Assembly: GCA_019348195.1 (NCBI GenBank)
Contig: JAHWJX010000019.1
Coordinates: 1 to 36,237, forward strand
DNA from: Pseudomonadota bacterium
GTDB taxonomy: Bacteria > Pseudomonadota > Alphaproteobacteria > Caulobacterales > Caulobacteraceae
Length of the DNA stretch: 36,237 bases
Reading direction: 5' to 3'
Part shown: positions 11,589 to 19,880 of the stretch, in pieces
Layout: every line of letters starts with the position of its first letter
How positions within the stretch are numbered: the first letter of the stretch is position 1
The notes under the pieces: model-generated
What the model was told of the DNA's origin: nothing
Seen by the model: only the letters and a program-made list of their open reading frames with translations
Databases searched by the model: none
Translations under genes and position numbers: made by a program

Positions 11589-13712
11589 CTAGGCCGCCTG
11601 GAGTTGCTGCTTGACCCGCTCGGCGAGCGTCTTGATGTCGATCGGCTTGGGCAGGAAGCTCACGCCCGTCTCGCCCTCCAGCAGGTCGCTGAACTCGGCC
11701 TCCGCGTAACCGCTGATGAACATCACCGGGATGTCGCCCAGGTAGGGCCGCGCGCGCTTCAGCATGGTCGGCCCGTCCAGCCCCGGCATGATCACATCGC
11801 TGATCAGCAGGTCGATCCCGCCCCCCTGCTCCTCAGCGATGGCCAGGGCTTCCTCTCCATCACTGGCCTCGATCACCTCATAGCCCCGCGCCCGCAGGAG
11901 CCGGGCGGCTATGCCGCGCACCGCGTCCTCGTCCTCCACGAACAGGATGCGCCCCGCTCCGGACAGGTCGCGCGCGGCCGGCTTCTTCTCGGGTGCGGCC
12001 GGCTTCGCCTCGCCCGCCGGGGGGTGGTACACGGGAAGGAAGATGCGGAACGCCGCCCCGCCGGAGGGCGGGCTGTCCACGGCGATCCAGCCGTCGGCCT
12101 GTTTCACGATGCCGTAAACGGTGGCCAGCCCCAGGCCCGTTCCCTCGCCCACGGGCTTGGTGGTGAAGAAGGGCTCGAAGATCTTCTCCATCACGGCGGG
12201 CGGAATGCCCGGTCCGGTATCGGCCACTTCGATGAGCGCGTACTCGCCCGCGGGCGCGTCCGTATAGCCCAGCCGCCGCGCCTCCTCGCTGCTCACCCGG
12301 TCCGTGCGGATCGTGACCACGCCCGTGATCCCGGCCATGCGCATGGCGTCGCGCGCATTGACGGCCAAGTTCATCACCGCCGTCTCCAGCTGACTCTTGT
12401 CGGCCCGCACCATGGGCAGGTTGCGGCCGTAATTAACCTCCAGCTTAGTGTCCTCACGCAGCAGCCGGCGCAGCAGCACCTCGAAGCCGGTGATCAGCTC
12501 GCCCACATCCAGCGTCTCGCGTTGCACCGTCTGCTTGCGGCTGAAAGCCAGCAGCTTGCGCACCAGATCCGCGGCGCGCGTCGCCGTCTGGCGGATCTCG
12601 TTCAGCCCTTCATAGGAGGCGTCGCCCACCGGGTGTCGCTGCAACAGCTCGTCCAGGCGCAGCTGGATGGCGGTCAGCAGATTGTTGAAGTCGTGCGCGA
12701 CTCCCCCGGCGAGCTGACCGATGGCTTGCATCTTCTGCACCTGGGCCAGCTGCAGCTCCAGCTGCTTCTGCTCGCTCACGTCCACGAGGTAGGCCAGCAA
12801 ACGCCCTTCCCCGCCGGCGACGTACAGGTGCGCCGGCCGCGGGGGATCCAGCGCCAATTTCACCTCCACCGGCCCGCCCCGCTTGGCCTCCAGCCGCGCC
12901 CGCGCCTCCGCCGCCGAACCCGCGTCCAGCAGGTCGCCGAAGCGCACGCCGGGCTTGGCCCGGCCCTGGGTCATGACCTCCAGCGCGGTGTTGGCCTCTG
13001 CGATGACCGCATCCAGCGGGTCGCCCCCGTCCAGGGCCGCCGCCCCGAACGGCGCCGCCGCCGCAAAGCCGTCGAAGCTGGCGGCGATGGCCGCGACCAT
13101 GGGCTCCTTGATCTCGGCTGGGCGGATGTTGGAGGCCTCGCCCCGTTGCGGAGATGCGGGAGCCGGCAGAGGCTCGGCGGCCCGGATCAGAAAACGCCGG
13201 TCGCCGAAGCGCGTCACGGACGAGGCGCGCTCTCCCGCGCCTCCGATCAGCTCCGCACGGCCGATGTCGCCTCGCTTGGCCGCGTTCAGGGCCGCGTACA
13301 GCCCCCCGGCCTCCGAAGTCTTGGGCAGCCGCTTGGCCCCGCCGAACGCCGCCGCCCACCCCGAATTGGCGTGAAGCACACGTCCATCGTTGCTGAGCAC
13401 GGCCGCAGGCTCGCCTAGCGCGTCCAGCATCTCCCCCCAGCCTTGCCGCTCGACGGCGCCTTTGGGCTCCGACGAGCCGAAGGCGAAGATCCCGATAAAG
13501 GCCACCCCGGCCAGTCCCATGAGCAGCAGCAGCCCGGGCCCTGTGGTGGGCCCTGCGCGGAAAGCGGGATAGGCCGCCGCCACGATCGCGATCACGAACA
13601 AGGCCGCAGCGGAAGCGCCGACCGCGTCGAAGCTGCGTTTGCCGGCCGGCCGCTCGGTCTGGGTGTTCAGGGTCACGTCCGCCGCCCGCGAATCTGTCAT
13701 TGAATCTACCAT
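11589..13712 (-). CDS. cckA: CckA-type hybrid histidine kinase (cell-cycle control)
   Basis: 707-residue hybrid kinase at the head of the Caulobacter CckA-ChpT-CtrA/CpdR phosphorelay. Order: two TM helices (about 31-50 and 59-78), two PAS-like regions (about 94-200 and 205-315), HisKA with GGVAHDFNN (H340), HATPase with VNARDAM, DTGPGIP (498-504) and [13 protein letters not shown] (523-534), then REC with phospho-acceptor D639 ([13 protein letters not shown]) and K689. Length and domain order match C. crescentus CckA (691 residues as I recall). The tyrosine in TVYGIV may be the c-di-GMP-binding one known in Caulobacter; that is inference. ATG 13712 is used, but ATG 13700 is equally possible because neither has a clear ribosome site. 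flhB ends 28 bases upstream. Confidence 0.9.
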   Translation of the reverse strand: MVDSMTDSRAADVTLNTQTERPAGKRSFDAVGASAAALFVIAIVAAAYPAFRAGPTTGPGLLLLMGLAGVAFIGIFAFGSSEPKGAVERQGWGEMLDALGEPAAVLSNDGRVLHANSGWAAAFGGAKRLPKTSEAGGLYAALNAAKRGDIGRAELIGGAGERASSVTRFGDRRFLIRAAEPLPAPASPQRGEASNIRPAEIKEPMVAAIAASFDGFAAAAPFGAAALDGGDPLDAVIAEANTALEVMTQGRAKPGVRFGDLLDAGSAAEARARLEAKRGGPVEVKLALDPPRPAHLYVAGGEGRLLAYLVDVSEQKQLELQLAQVQKMQAIGQLAGGVAHDFNNLLTAIQLRLDELLQRHPVGDASYEGLNEIRQTATRAADLVRKLLAFSRKQTVQRETLDVGELITGFEVLLRRLLREDTKLEVNYGRNLPMVRADKSQLETAVMNLAVNARDAMRMAGITGVVTIRTDRVSSEEARRLGYTDAPAGEYALIEVADTGPGIPPAVMEKIFEPFFTTKPVGEGTGLGLATVYGIVKQADGWIAVDSPPSGGAAFRIFLPVYHPPAGEAKPAAPEKKPAARDLSGAGRILFVEDEDAVRGIAARLLRARGYEVIEASDGEEALAIAEEQGGGIDLLISDVIMPGLDGPTMLKRARPYLGDIPVMFISGYAEAEFSDLLEGETGVSFLPKPIDIKTLAERVKQQLQAA

Positions 13713-13740
13713 AGCTGAGGTGGTCGGGATGCGGCGTCGC

Positions 13741-14808
13741 TCATCGCGGCTTCCGCTTGCCCAGGATGAATCCGATGATGGTCGCCACCGCCTCGAAGTG
13801 CTGGCGAGGTATGGTCTCGTCCACGTCCACGGCGGCGTAGAGCGCGCGGGCCAGCGGCGGATCCTCCACCACCTCCACGCCGTGCTCCCGGGCCAGGTCG
13901 CGGATGCGCAAGGCCAGGGCGTCCACCCCCTTGGCCACGCAGATGGGGGCGGCCGTCTCGCCCGGCTCGTATTTCAGGGCCACGGCGTAGTGGGTCGGGT
14001 TCATCACCACGACCGTGGCGGTCGGCACCGCCTGCATCATCCGCTTACGGGATTTCTCCATGCGGATCTGCTTGAGCTTGGCTTTGACGTGCGGGTCGCC
14101 TTCGGAGTTCTTGTAGTCCTGCTTGACCTCCTCCTTGCTCATCCGCATCCGCTTCATCCAGCGGAGCCGCTGCCAGAACCAGTCGAACCCGGCCCCGGCC
14201 AGCAGCAGGATCAGCACCGCGCCGAACATCGAGATCAGCAGCTCGCGCGCCAGCGGCAGCAGCGCCGAGGGCGGCAGCGCCACCAGGGTCTCCAGCTCCC
14301 GCGCGTGCGGCTTGAAGATGATCCAGACCACGACGGCGATGGCGATCAGCTTGACGAAGGACTTGCCGAACTGGAACAGGGCGTCGGCCCCGAACAGCCG
14401 CTTCCACCCCTGCATGGGGGACAGCTTCTTGAAGTCCGGCTTGATCTTCTCCGGCGAGAACAGCAGGCCGGTCTGCACCAGGCTCCCCGCCGCCCCCGCA
14501 AGCGCCGCGCTCAGCATGACCGCCCCGATGGGCACGCCCACGGCCAGCATGGCCGTCCCCATAACCTGGCGCAGACCCTCGCCCGTGACCTCAAAGGCCT
14601 CCGGGCTGGCTATGAAGGGCACCATGGCCCCGGCCAGATCCCGCACCATCCACCCGCCCGCCACCGCCATGACGCTGAACGCCGCAGCCAGCGAGGCCCA
14701 CTGCGGGAGGTCCATGCTCTTGGCGACGTCGCCCTTCTTGCGAGCCTCGTCGAGCCGTGTGGATGTGGGGTCCTCTGTTTTGGACTCCTTGTCGGCCTCC
14801 TCAGCCAC
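13741..14808 (-). CDS. flhB: Flagellar type III export switch protein FlhB
   Basis: 355-residue inner-membrane component of the flagellar export gate that switches substrate class from rod/hook to filament. The acidic N-terminus contains KTEDPTSTRLDEARKKGDVAKS, typical of FlhB; four TM helices follow, then the cytoplasmic domain with the NPTH autocleavage motif at 270-273. EDPPLARALY and a short basic tail (GKRKPR) complete the family pattern. It follows fliR after 90 bases on the same strand and precedes cckA. It is expected to belong to the early flagellar class with fliQ and fliR. Confidence 0.95.
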   Translation of the reverse strand: MAEEADKESKTEDPTSTRLDEARKKGDVAKSMDLPQWASLAAAFSVMAVAGGWMVRDLAGAMVPFIASPEAFEVTGEGLRQVMGTAMLAVGVPIGAVMLSAALAGAAGSLVQTGLLFSPEKIKPDFKKLSPMQGWKRLFGADALFQFGKSFVKLIAIAVVVWIIFKPHARELETLVALPPSALLPLARELLISMFGAVLILLLAGAGFDWFWQRLRWMKRMRMSKEEVKQDYKNSEGDPHVKAKLKQIRMEKSRKRMMQAVPTATVVVMNPTHYAVALKYEPGETAAPICVAKGVDALALRIRDLAREHGVEVVEDPPLARALYAAVDVDETIPRQHFEAVATIIGFILGKRKPR

Positions 14809-14898
14809 CGTGCGCCTCCGCTGGCGGGAGGCGCAGCGCGTGACCCGTCTCGTGCGGGGCCGAAGGGGGAGCCGGAAGGCGGTTCAGAGCCGGACGTC

Positions 14899-15666
14899 TC
14901 ACCCGCCGCCTCCAACGAAGCGCTGCAAGTAGGCTTCGTACCGCTCGATCCACACCAGCCCGATCAGGCCTAGGCTCAGCGCGAACACCGACAGCCCCAC
15001 CAGGACGTTGATGGGCGTCGAAACGAAGAAGATCTGGAACTGGGGCAGCACCCGGCCGATCAGCCCGGCCGCGACGTTCAGCACGAGGGAGAACACGATC
15101 ACCGGCGCGGCCAGCTGGACTCCCAGGGCGAAGGCCTCGCCCACCGTCCGGATGGCCAGGTCCCCGGCGTCTCCTAGCGGCACGGCCCGGTTCGGCGGAA
15201 ACAGCGCATAGCTGCGCGCGATGGCCCCGATGAAAAGGTGGTGCAGGTCCGTGGCGAAGATCAGCGTCACCCCTAGCAGGCCCAGAAAGGCGCCCACGGA
15301 GGTGTTGGCCGCCCCGCCCAGCGGGTTGGCCGTTTGGGCGAAGCTCAAGGTGGTCTGCAGCGACACCGCCTCCCCGGCCACGGCCAGGGACGAAAGGAAC
15401 AAGCGCAGCAGCCCCCCGATCATGAGCCCGATGAGCACTTCCTTGATCACCGCTCCGGCCAGCCCGCTCGCCAGCGCCGGGATCGCGGCCACCGTGGGCG
15501 CGGCCAGCGGAAACAGCACCAGCGTGAGCACAAAGGCGAAGGCCAGCCGGATGCGCGGGGGCACCGCCGCCTCGCCCAGCCCGGGGATCAGCATCACAAT
15601 CGCGCCCACGCGCGCGAACACCAGCCCCGCCGTATAGATCTCGACGGGCAGGGCGTCGCCGAACAT
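14899..15666 (-). CDS. fliR: Flagellar export gate protein FliR
   Basis: 255-residue polytopic protein that forms the export gate with FliP and FliQ. Family marks are the N-terminal FARVGAIVMLIPGLGEAAVPPRIRLA block, a long helix with IKEVLIGLMIG, SLQTTLSFAQTANP, and the C-terminal TPINVLVGL region. ATG 15666 overlaps the fliQ stop as TGATG and has AGGGA four bases upstream; a GTG one codon earlier (15669) is the alternative. No fliP lies in the window. Confidence 0.95.
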   Translation of the reverse strand: MFGDALPVEIYTAGLVFARVGAIVMLIPGLGEAAVPPRIRLAFAFVLTLVLFPLAAPTVAAIPALASGLAGAVIKEVLIGLMIGGLLRLFLSSLAVAGEAVSLQTTLSFAQTANPLGGAANTSVGAFLGLLGVTLIFATDLHHLFIGAIARSYALFPPNRAVPLGDAGDLAIRTVGEAFALGVQLAAPVIVFSLVLNVAAGLIGRVLPQFQIFFVSTPINVLVGLSVFALSLGLIGLVWIERYEAYLQRFVGGGG

Positions 15667-15929
15667 CACATCCCTGCTATGCGGGTTGCGATCGAGCGCA
15701 TGAAGCCGCTCATGAGCGCTCCCATCAGCGGCAGAAAGATCAGCAGGGACACGAAGATGGCGATGATCTTGGGCGCATAGACCAACGTGGCTTCCTGAAC
15801 CTGGGTCAACGCCTGCAACAGCCCGATGCCCACGCCCACCGCCACCGCCACAAGCAGGATGGGCAGCGACATCTGGATGGTCAGCCAGATCGCATCGCGC
15901 CCGACATCGAGAACTTCCGCGCCGGACAT
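15666..15929 (-). CDS. fliQ: Flagellar export gate protein FliQ
   Basis: 87-residue two-helix membrane protein of the flagellar export gate. It shows the family pattern: MSGAEVLDVGRDAIWLTI, a glycine-rich first helix (AVAVGVGIGLLQALTQVQE), the APKIIAIF loop and a second helix. I prefer ATG 15929 over GTG 15938 because GGCGGAG lies about eight bases before ATG but directly abuts the GTG, and because 87 residues suits the family. It is the first gene of fliQ-fliR-flhB and overlaps fliR. Confidence 0.93.
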   Translation of the reverse strand: MSGAEVLDVGRDAIWLTIQMSLPILLVAVAVGVGIGLLQALTQVQEATLVYAPKIIAIFVSLLIFLPLMGALMSGFMRSIATRIAGM

Positions 15930-15970
15930 TCCATGCACTCCGCCTGACAGGTAGGCAGGAATTGCCGCCC

Positions 15971-15981
15971 TAAAGGTTAAC
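15971..15981 (-). promoter_or_regulatory. Candidate CtrA half-site upstream of fliQ
   Basis: On the minus strand the bases read GTTAACCTTTA, about 42 bases before the fliQ ATG. CtrA recognises TTAA-N7-TTAA or a TTAACC-type half-site, and fliQ is a known CtrA target in Caulobacter. Only one half is good here; the second TTAA is absent. The assignment rests on gene context and the TTAACC core. Confidence 0.4.
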
Positions 15982-16136
15982 GGGGCGTTGCCGACCGGGA
16001 ACGACCCGAGGCGACGCGCCCATCACGACATCGGGCGATCCTCGCCATCCCGAGGCCGCCAAGTGGGTGGACCTCCGACGGCTCGCCTCGTGGAGCTCCC
16101 CTGCCACGCTCCCCGACTCGGGCCGACGGGGCCGCC

Positions 16137-17432
16137 TCAGGCCAAGGGCGCCTCTGAGCGGTGCTGGCGTATGCCGCGCATCGCTTCGCGCCGCCGTACG
16201 GCCCAGGGCTCGTCATATTCGCCGGGCTCTACGATGGGCAGCTGCAGGCAGACGCTCTGCATCGGCAGCACGTTTCTCCACTGTTCGATGATGCGCTTGT
16301 AGGCGCGCCCGGCGGGCCGGATGTTCCGGTCCAGGTCGTAGAGCCCGACCGCGTGCACGCTGCCCCGCTTTGTCCGGAGCAGATCGTTCCAGTCGGTCTG
16401 GTCGTGCAGCGAGTACCAGGTGAACCCCACCATGGGCACGCCGCTGTTGCGGACGCTGACCACGTTCGACCACTCCTTGAACAGCCAGTTCACCGCCTCG
16501 TCGCCCGAGTACCCCTCCGGGAAGTTGGTCTCGGTGTGCATCACCGGAAGCTTGTAGCGGTCGTAGTACTGCCGCGTGATCTCATAATAGCCGAACACCT
16601 CGCCGGCCGGAGAATGGCCGCCCTGGACGGGCACGCGGTGCTCATTCGTCCAATAGTAGTCGTTGCCCAGAATGCAGTGGTGTTTAAGCCGTGTGTTCAT
16701 GAAGAACTGGTACTCCTGCTCGGTCATGCCGTTGGACAGCAGGTACTGGTACATGGTCGAATTAACCGGCCGCGCGTAGTTCAGATCCAGCGTCAGGAAC
16801 CGCTCGGCGTTGTAGATCTCCGTCCGGCGAACGGCCTGAGGCTCCTCCGCATGGAAGTATTCGGAAGACTCGCTCTGGATGAAAAGCGCGTCGGGCCGAA
16901 CCTCCAGGATCGCATCCATGGCCAGAACGTTGGCCGCGGTGACGTGCTTAAGGGCGGTGACGAAGGTCCGATCGGTGGTCCCTTGCTCGTTCCACCAGCC
17001 ATGGCGCCCCGAGAACATGGCGCAGATGTACATCTCGTTCACGGGCGTATAGAGCTGAACCCAAGGAAACCTCTGAGCGAAGTCGCGCGCGTAACCTGCG
17101 AAAAGCAATGGGAAATCTGGGTTCTGGAAGTTACCGATCCAGTCCGGCACGCCGAAGTGGCACAGGTCCACGATCGGGATGATCCCCCGCCGGCGCAGTT
17201 CGCCGAAGGTCAGGTCGGAGAACTCCCAATCATAGCGGCCGGGGCCCAGCCAGGTGCGATGGATCGGCGGCCCATAGCGCAGGACGTTGGTCCCGATCTC
17301 ATCCAGCAGTTCGAAATCCGTGCGCCACTGCTCGTAGTGGCCGCAGGACTCCATCTGGTCCTGACGCACGCGCCCGCCGTCGATGGTCGGGTAGCTGTTC
17401 TCGATGCCGGTCGCGAAAAGAAAATGCCACAC
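16137..17432 (-). CDS. GH1-like (family 1) glycosyl hydrolase, single domain
   Basis: 431-residue TIM-barrel protein related to family 1 beta-glycosidases. YTPVNEM carries the putative acid/base E133 (GH1 consensus T-x-NEP). MHTETN carries the putative nucleophile E301 (consensus ITENG); both motifs deviate by a residue or two. FTWYSLHDQTDWN resembles the GH1 block after the nucleophile. I chose GTG 17432 because homology to the neighbouring GH1 protein begins there and a candidate promoter ends about 27 bases upstream; the frame could extend to an ATG at 17567, but that part is low-complexity and lies over the promoter. No signal peptide is visible. It is divergent from the GH1-RmlD gene. 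The substrate is unknown. Confidence 0.75.
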   Translation of the reverse strand: MWHFLFATGIENSYPTIDGGRVRQDQMESCGHYEQWRTDFELLDEIGTNVLRYGPPIHRTWLGPGRYDWEFSDLTFGELRRRGIIPIVDLCHFGVPDWIGNFQNPDFPLLFAGYARDFAQRFPWVQLYTPVNEMYICAMFSGRHGWWNEQGTTDRTFVTALKHVTAANVLAMDAILEVRPDALFIQSESSEYFHAEEPQAVRRTEIYNAERFLTLDLNYARPVNSTMYQYLLSNGMTEQEYQFFMNTRLKHHCILGNDYYWTNEHRVPVQGGHSPAGEVFGYYEITRQYYDRYKLPVMHTETNFPEGYSGDEAVNWLFKEWSNVVSVRNSGVPMVGFTWYSLHDQTDWNDLLRTKRGSVHAVGLYDLDRNIRPAGRAYKRIIEQWRNVLPMQSVCLQLPIVEPGEYDEPWAVRRREAMRGIRQHRSEAPLA

Positions 17433-17459
17433 TCGCTCGGTCCCCCCAGGTGCCCTGAC

Positions 17460-17485
17460 AAGGCTCCGACGCGTGCAGGGGTTCC
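17460..17485 (-). promoter_or_regulatory. Candidate EcfG/SigT-type promoter for the leftward GH1 gene
   Basis: On the minus strand: GGAAC (17485-17481), 17 bases, then CCTT (17463-17460). The consensus of the alphaproteobacterial general stress sigma factor is GGAAC-N16/17-CGTT, so there is one mismatch in the -10 element. The distance to GTG 17432 allows a leader of about 20 bases. Confidence 0.35.
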
Positions 17486-17623
17486 TCCCAGCCCCTGACG
17501 AGGGCGGAAGGCTCGGGAGCCGCCCTTGAGCATCCGTACGCCAAGAGACCGACGCCAAGGTCGACAATCCGACTGCTGCAGTTTAATAAATGTTAAAGCG
17601 AAGCAAAAAACGGCCCCGTCCAA

Positions 17624-17648
17624 GGAACGGCTGAGCTGTTGCGGCATT
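17624..17648 (+). promoter_or_regulatory. Candidate EcfG/SigT-type promoter for the GH1-RmlD operon
   Basis: GGAAC at 17624-17628, 16 bases, then CATT at 17645-17648: one mismatch to GGAAC-N16/17-CGTT. The ATG of the rightward operon is 31 bases after the -10 element, which is sensible spacing. The AT-rich run at 17580-17610 lies just upstream. Confidence 0.4.
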
Positions 17649-17678
17649 CTGTTCATTCGCTGGGCAAGAGGGACTATC

Positions 17679-19880
17679 ATGGGCGACGTCTTGGATTTGA
17701 GCGAAAAGGGACCTGTCACCTCCGAGTCCCCCGATCCCGCCCGCCCCGAGCTCTGGGGCGGCCTCGAATGCACGGTGAACCGGGTTGGGGACGCCTGGTT
17801 CGACCAGACCCCCCGGAACGGCCACGAATATCGAATCAGCGACCTCGACCTGTTCGCCGAGTTGGGCATGACCTCGGTCCGCTACCCGGCCGTATGGGAG
17901 CGCATCTCGCCCGAGGATCCGCAGGTGCGCGACTTCCGCTGGACCGATGAGCGGCTCCCGCGCCTGCGCGAGTTGGGCCTGAACCCCATCCTCACGCTCT
18001 GCCATCACGGCAGCGGCCCGCACTACACCAGCATGATCGAGGACAGCTTCGCCCCGGGCTTGGCGCTGCACGCCGCCGCCGTGGCCGAGCGTTACCCCTG
18101 GGTTCGGGACTACACGCCCGTGAACGAGCCCCTCACCACGGCCCGCTTCAGCGCGCTGTACGGCTACTGGTACCCGCACACCCAGGACGAGGGCCTGTTC
18201 TGGACGGCCCTGCTCAATGAGATCGATGCGACGCGACTGTCCATGCGCGCCATTCGCGCCGTGAACCCCGAAGCGCGGCTCATCGCCACCGACGACCTGG
18301 GCTTCTGCCACGCCACCCCGCCTCTGCAGCAGGAGGCCGACTTCCAGAACGAACGTCGCTGGGTGGGCTGGGACTTGCTCTGCGGCATGGTCGTTCCCGG
18401 CCATGCGCTCTGGGAACGGCTGGCCGCCTTCGGGCTCGAAGAGCGCCTGCGCATGATCGCCGACGATCCCTGCCCGCCGGACGTCATCGGCGTGAACCAT
18501 TATCTCGCCAGCGAGCGCCTGCTCGACCATCGCGTCGAACTTCACCCGGACCGCGCCGTGGCCGATCGCGAGCTCGGCGACTGCGGCGGCGTCCCCTACG
18601 TCGACATCGACGCCATCCGGAACCTGCGCACCCCCATGGTCGGTCTGCCGGGGCTGCTGCGCCAGGCGTGGGAGCGCTACGGGATCCCGGTGGCGGTCAC
18701 CGAGGTGCACAACGGCGCCAGCCGCGAAGAACAAGTCCGCTGGTTCGTCGAGGTGTGGGACGGCGTGGTCCAGCTCCGCCGAGAGGGCGTGAACATCCCC
18801 GCCGTGACCGCCTGGTCCCTGCTGGGCTCGCACGATTGGAACCGCATGGTGACCCGTTTCGTGGGCCACTACGAGGTGGGCGTCTATGACGTGCGCAGCG
18901 GCACGCCGCGCCCCACCATGCTCGCGCCCGTTCTCAAGGATCTGGCCGAAGGCCGGCGGCCGCAGGCTGTGGGCTTGGGCTCTCCCGGCTGGTGGCGCAG
19001 GTCGAACCGCTTCCTGGACGCCAGCCCGACCGGCCCCGAATACGATCTGGGTCTGGGCGCGGTGGCCCCCAAAGGGGAGCGCCCCCTCCTGATCGTGGGC
19101 GCCGACAGCCCCTTGACCCGCCTGCTGGTCGGGTTCTCCGAAGCCCGCGGGCTGTTTTACCGCCGGACGTCCCGGCCTGACGAGGCGCTGATCCGCGCTG
19201 TCTCGCCCTGGGCCGTGGTCGACGGCCGCGACTGGGCGGGCGTCTGCGAGGACGCATCGGCCTTCGACGGCGCGGGTCCTCAGCGCCGCTTCACGCCGCC
19301 GGAGGCGCTGGTCCGCGCCTGCGCCGCCGCAGGCGTTCCATGCGTCGTGTTCACGGCCAGCACTGACTTCGAAGAGATCGACCAACGGCTGCTCCAGCTG
19401 GGCGGGCCCAAGTTCCTGCTGGCTGGGACAGAGCGGATGTTCATGCCCTGGGAGCGCGCCCGCTTCGCGGCCAGCGCGCTGGACAGGCTGGAGTTCGGCC
19501 TGCCTGTCGAGGTCAATCCCAACGAGCGCTGGGACGAGACCTATGCGCCCGACGTGGTGGACGCCGTGCTCGACGCCCTCATGGACGGCGTGGCCGGACC
19601 GCTCGCGGTCGTCTCGCACGAGCGGTGGTCGGTGGCCGACTTCGTGCGCGCCGTGGCCGATGTGGCGGAGGCCGATCCCAGCCTGGTGGTGGAGCGTCCC
19701 CGGCCGACGATCCGCTACGCCTCCCCCGAACCAGAGGCGCGCTGGAATTTCGTACCCGTCCTGCCCCCGCTCGAGACCACGGTGGAACGCTTCGTACGCG
19801 AAAGCCGTCACGACCGTCGTACGGGCACCCCCGACATCGAGCGCCGCGCCGACGAGACCCACCTCCAGGCCGCGGAATGA
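17679..19880 (+). CDS. GH1-like glycosyl hydrolase fused to an RmlD/epimerase-like domain
   Basis: 733-residue two-domain protein. The N-terminal part (about 20-420) is GH1-like: DYTPVNEP carries the putative acid/base E150, VTEVHNG carries the putative nucleophile E342, and AWSLLGSHDWN follows. The C-terminal part (about 465-715) starts with LLIVGADSPLTRLL, a Rossmann-like strand and turn, and resembles RmlD (dTDP-4-dehydrorhamnose reductase) or extended SDR proteins. The glycine pattern is weak and I see no convincing YxxxK, so it may bind a sugar nucleotide without reducing it. AGAGGGA sits just before ATG 17679. The stop overlaps the next gene (ATGA), giving an operon with the esterase-like lipoprotein and PIMT. 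No signal peptide is seen, so it probably acts in the cytoplasm. Confidence 0.8.
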   Translation: MGDVLDLSEKGPVTSESPDPARPELWGGLECTVNRVGDAWFDQTPRNGHEYRISDLDLFAELGMTSVRYPAVWERISPEDPQVRDFRWTDERLPRLRELGLNPILTLCHHGSGPHYTSMIEDSFAPGLALHAAAVAERYPWVRDYTPVNEPLTTARFSALYGYWYPHTQDEGLFWTALLNEIDATRLSMRAIRAVNPEARLIATDDLGFCHATPPLQQEADFQNERRWVGWDLLCGMVVPGHALWERLAAFGLEERLRMIADDPCPPDVIGVNHYLASERLLDHRVELHPDRAVADRELGDCGGVPYVDIDAIRNLRTPMVGLPGLLRQAWERYGIPVAVTEVHNGASREEQVRWFVEVWDGVVQLRREGVNIPAVTAWSLLGSHDWNRMVTRFVGHYEVGVYDVRSGTPRPTMLAPVLKDLAEGRRPQAVGLGSPGWWRRSNRFLDASPTGPEYDLGLGAVAPKGERPLLIVGADSPLTRLLVGFSEARGLFYRRTSRPDEALIRAVSPWAVVDGRDWAGVCEDASAFDGAGPQRRFTPPEALVRACAAAGVPCVVFTASTDFEEIDQRLLQLGGPKFLLAGTERMFMPWERARFAASALDRLEFGLPVEVNPNERWDETYAPDVVDAVLDALMDGVAGPLAVVSHERWSVADFVRAVADVAEADPSLVVERPRPTIRYASPEPEARWNFVPVLPPLETTVERFVRESRHDRRTGTPDIERRADETHLQAAE

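Noticed and set aside
17583-19862. A very long open frame on the minus strand opposite the GH1-RmlD gene
   Set aside because: Long antisense frames are expected at this GC content. The composition is unlike a real protein (His/Arg/Gly runs, no domain), whereas the plus strand encodes a clear family. The same applies to frames opposite qorA, both DUF885 genes, cckA, rusA/fumC and uvrD.
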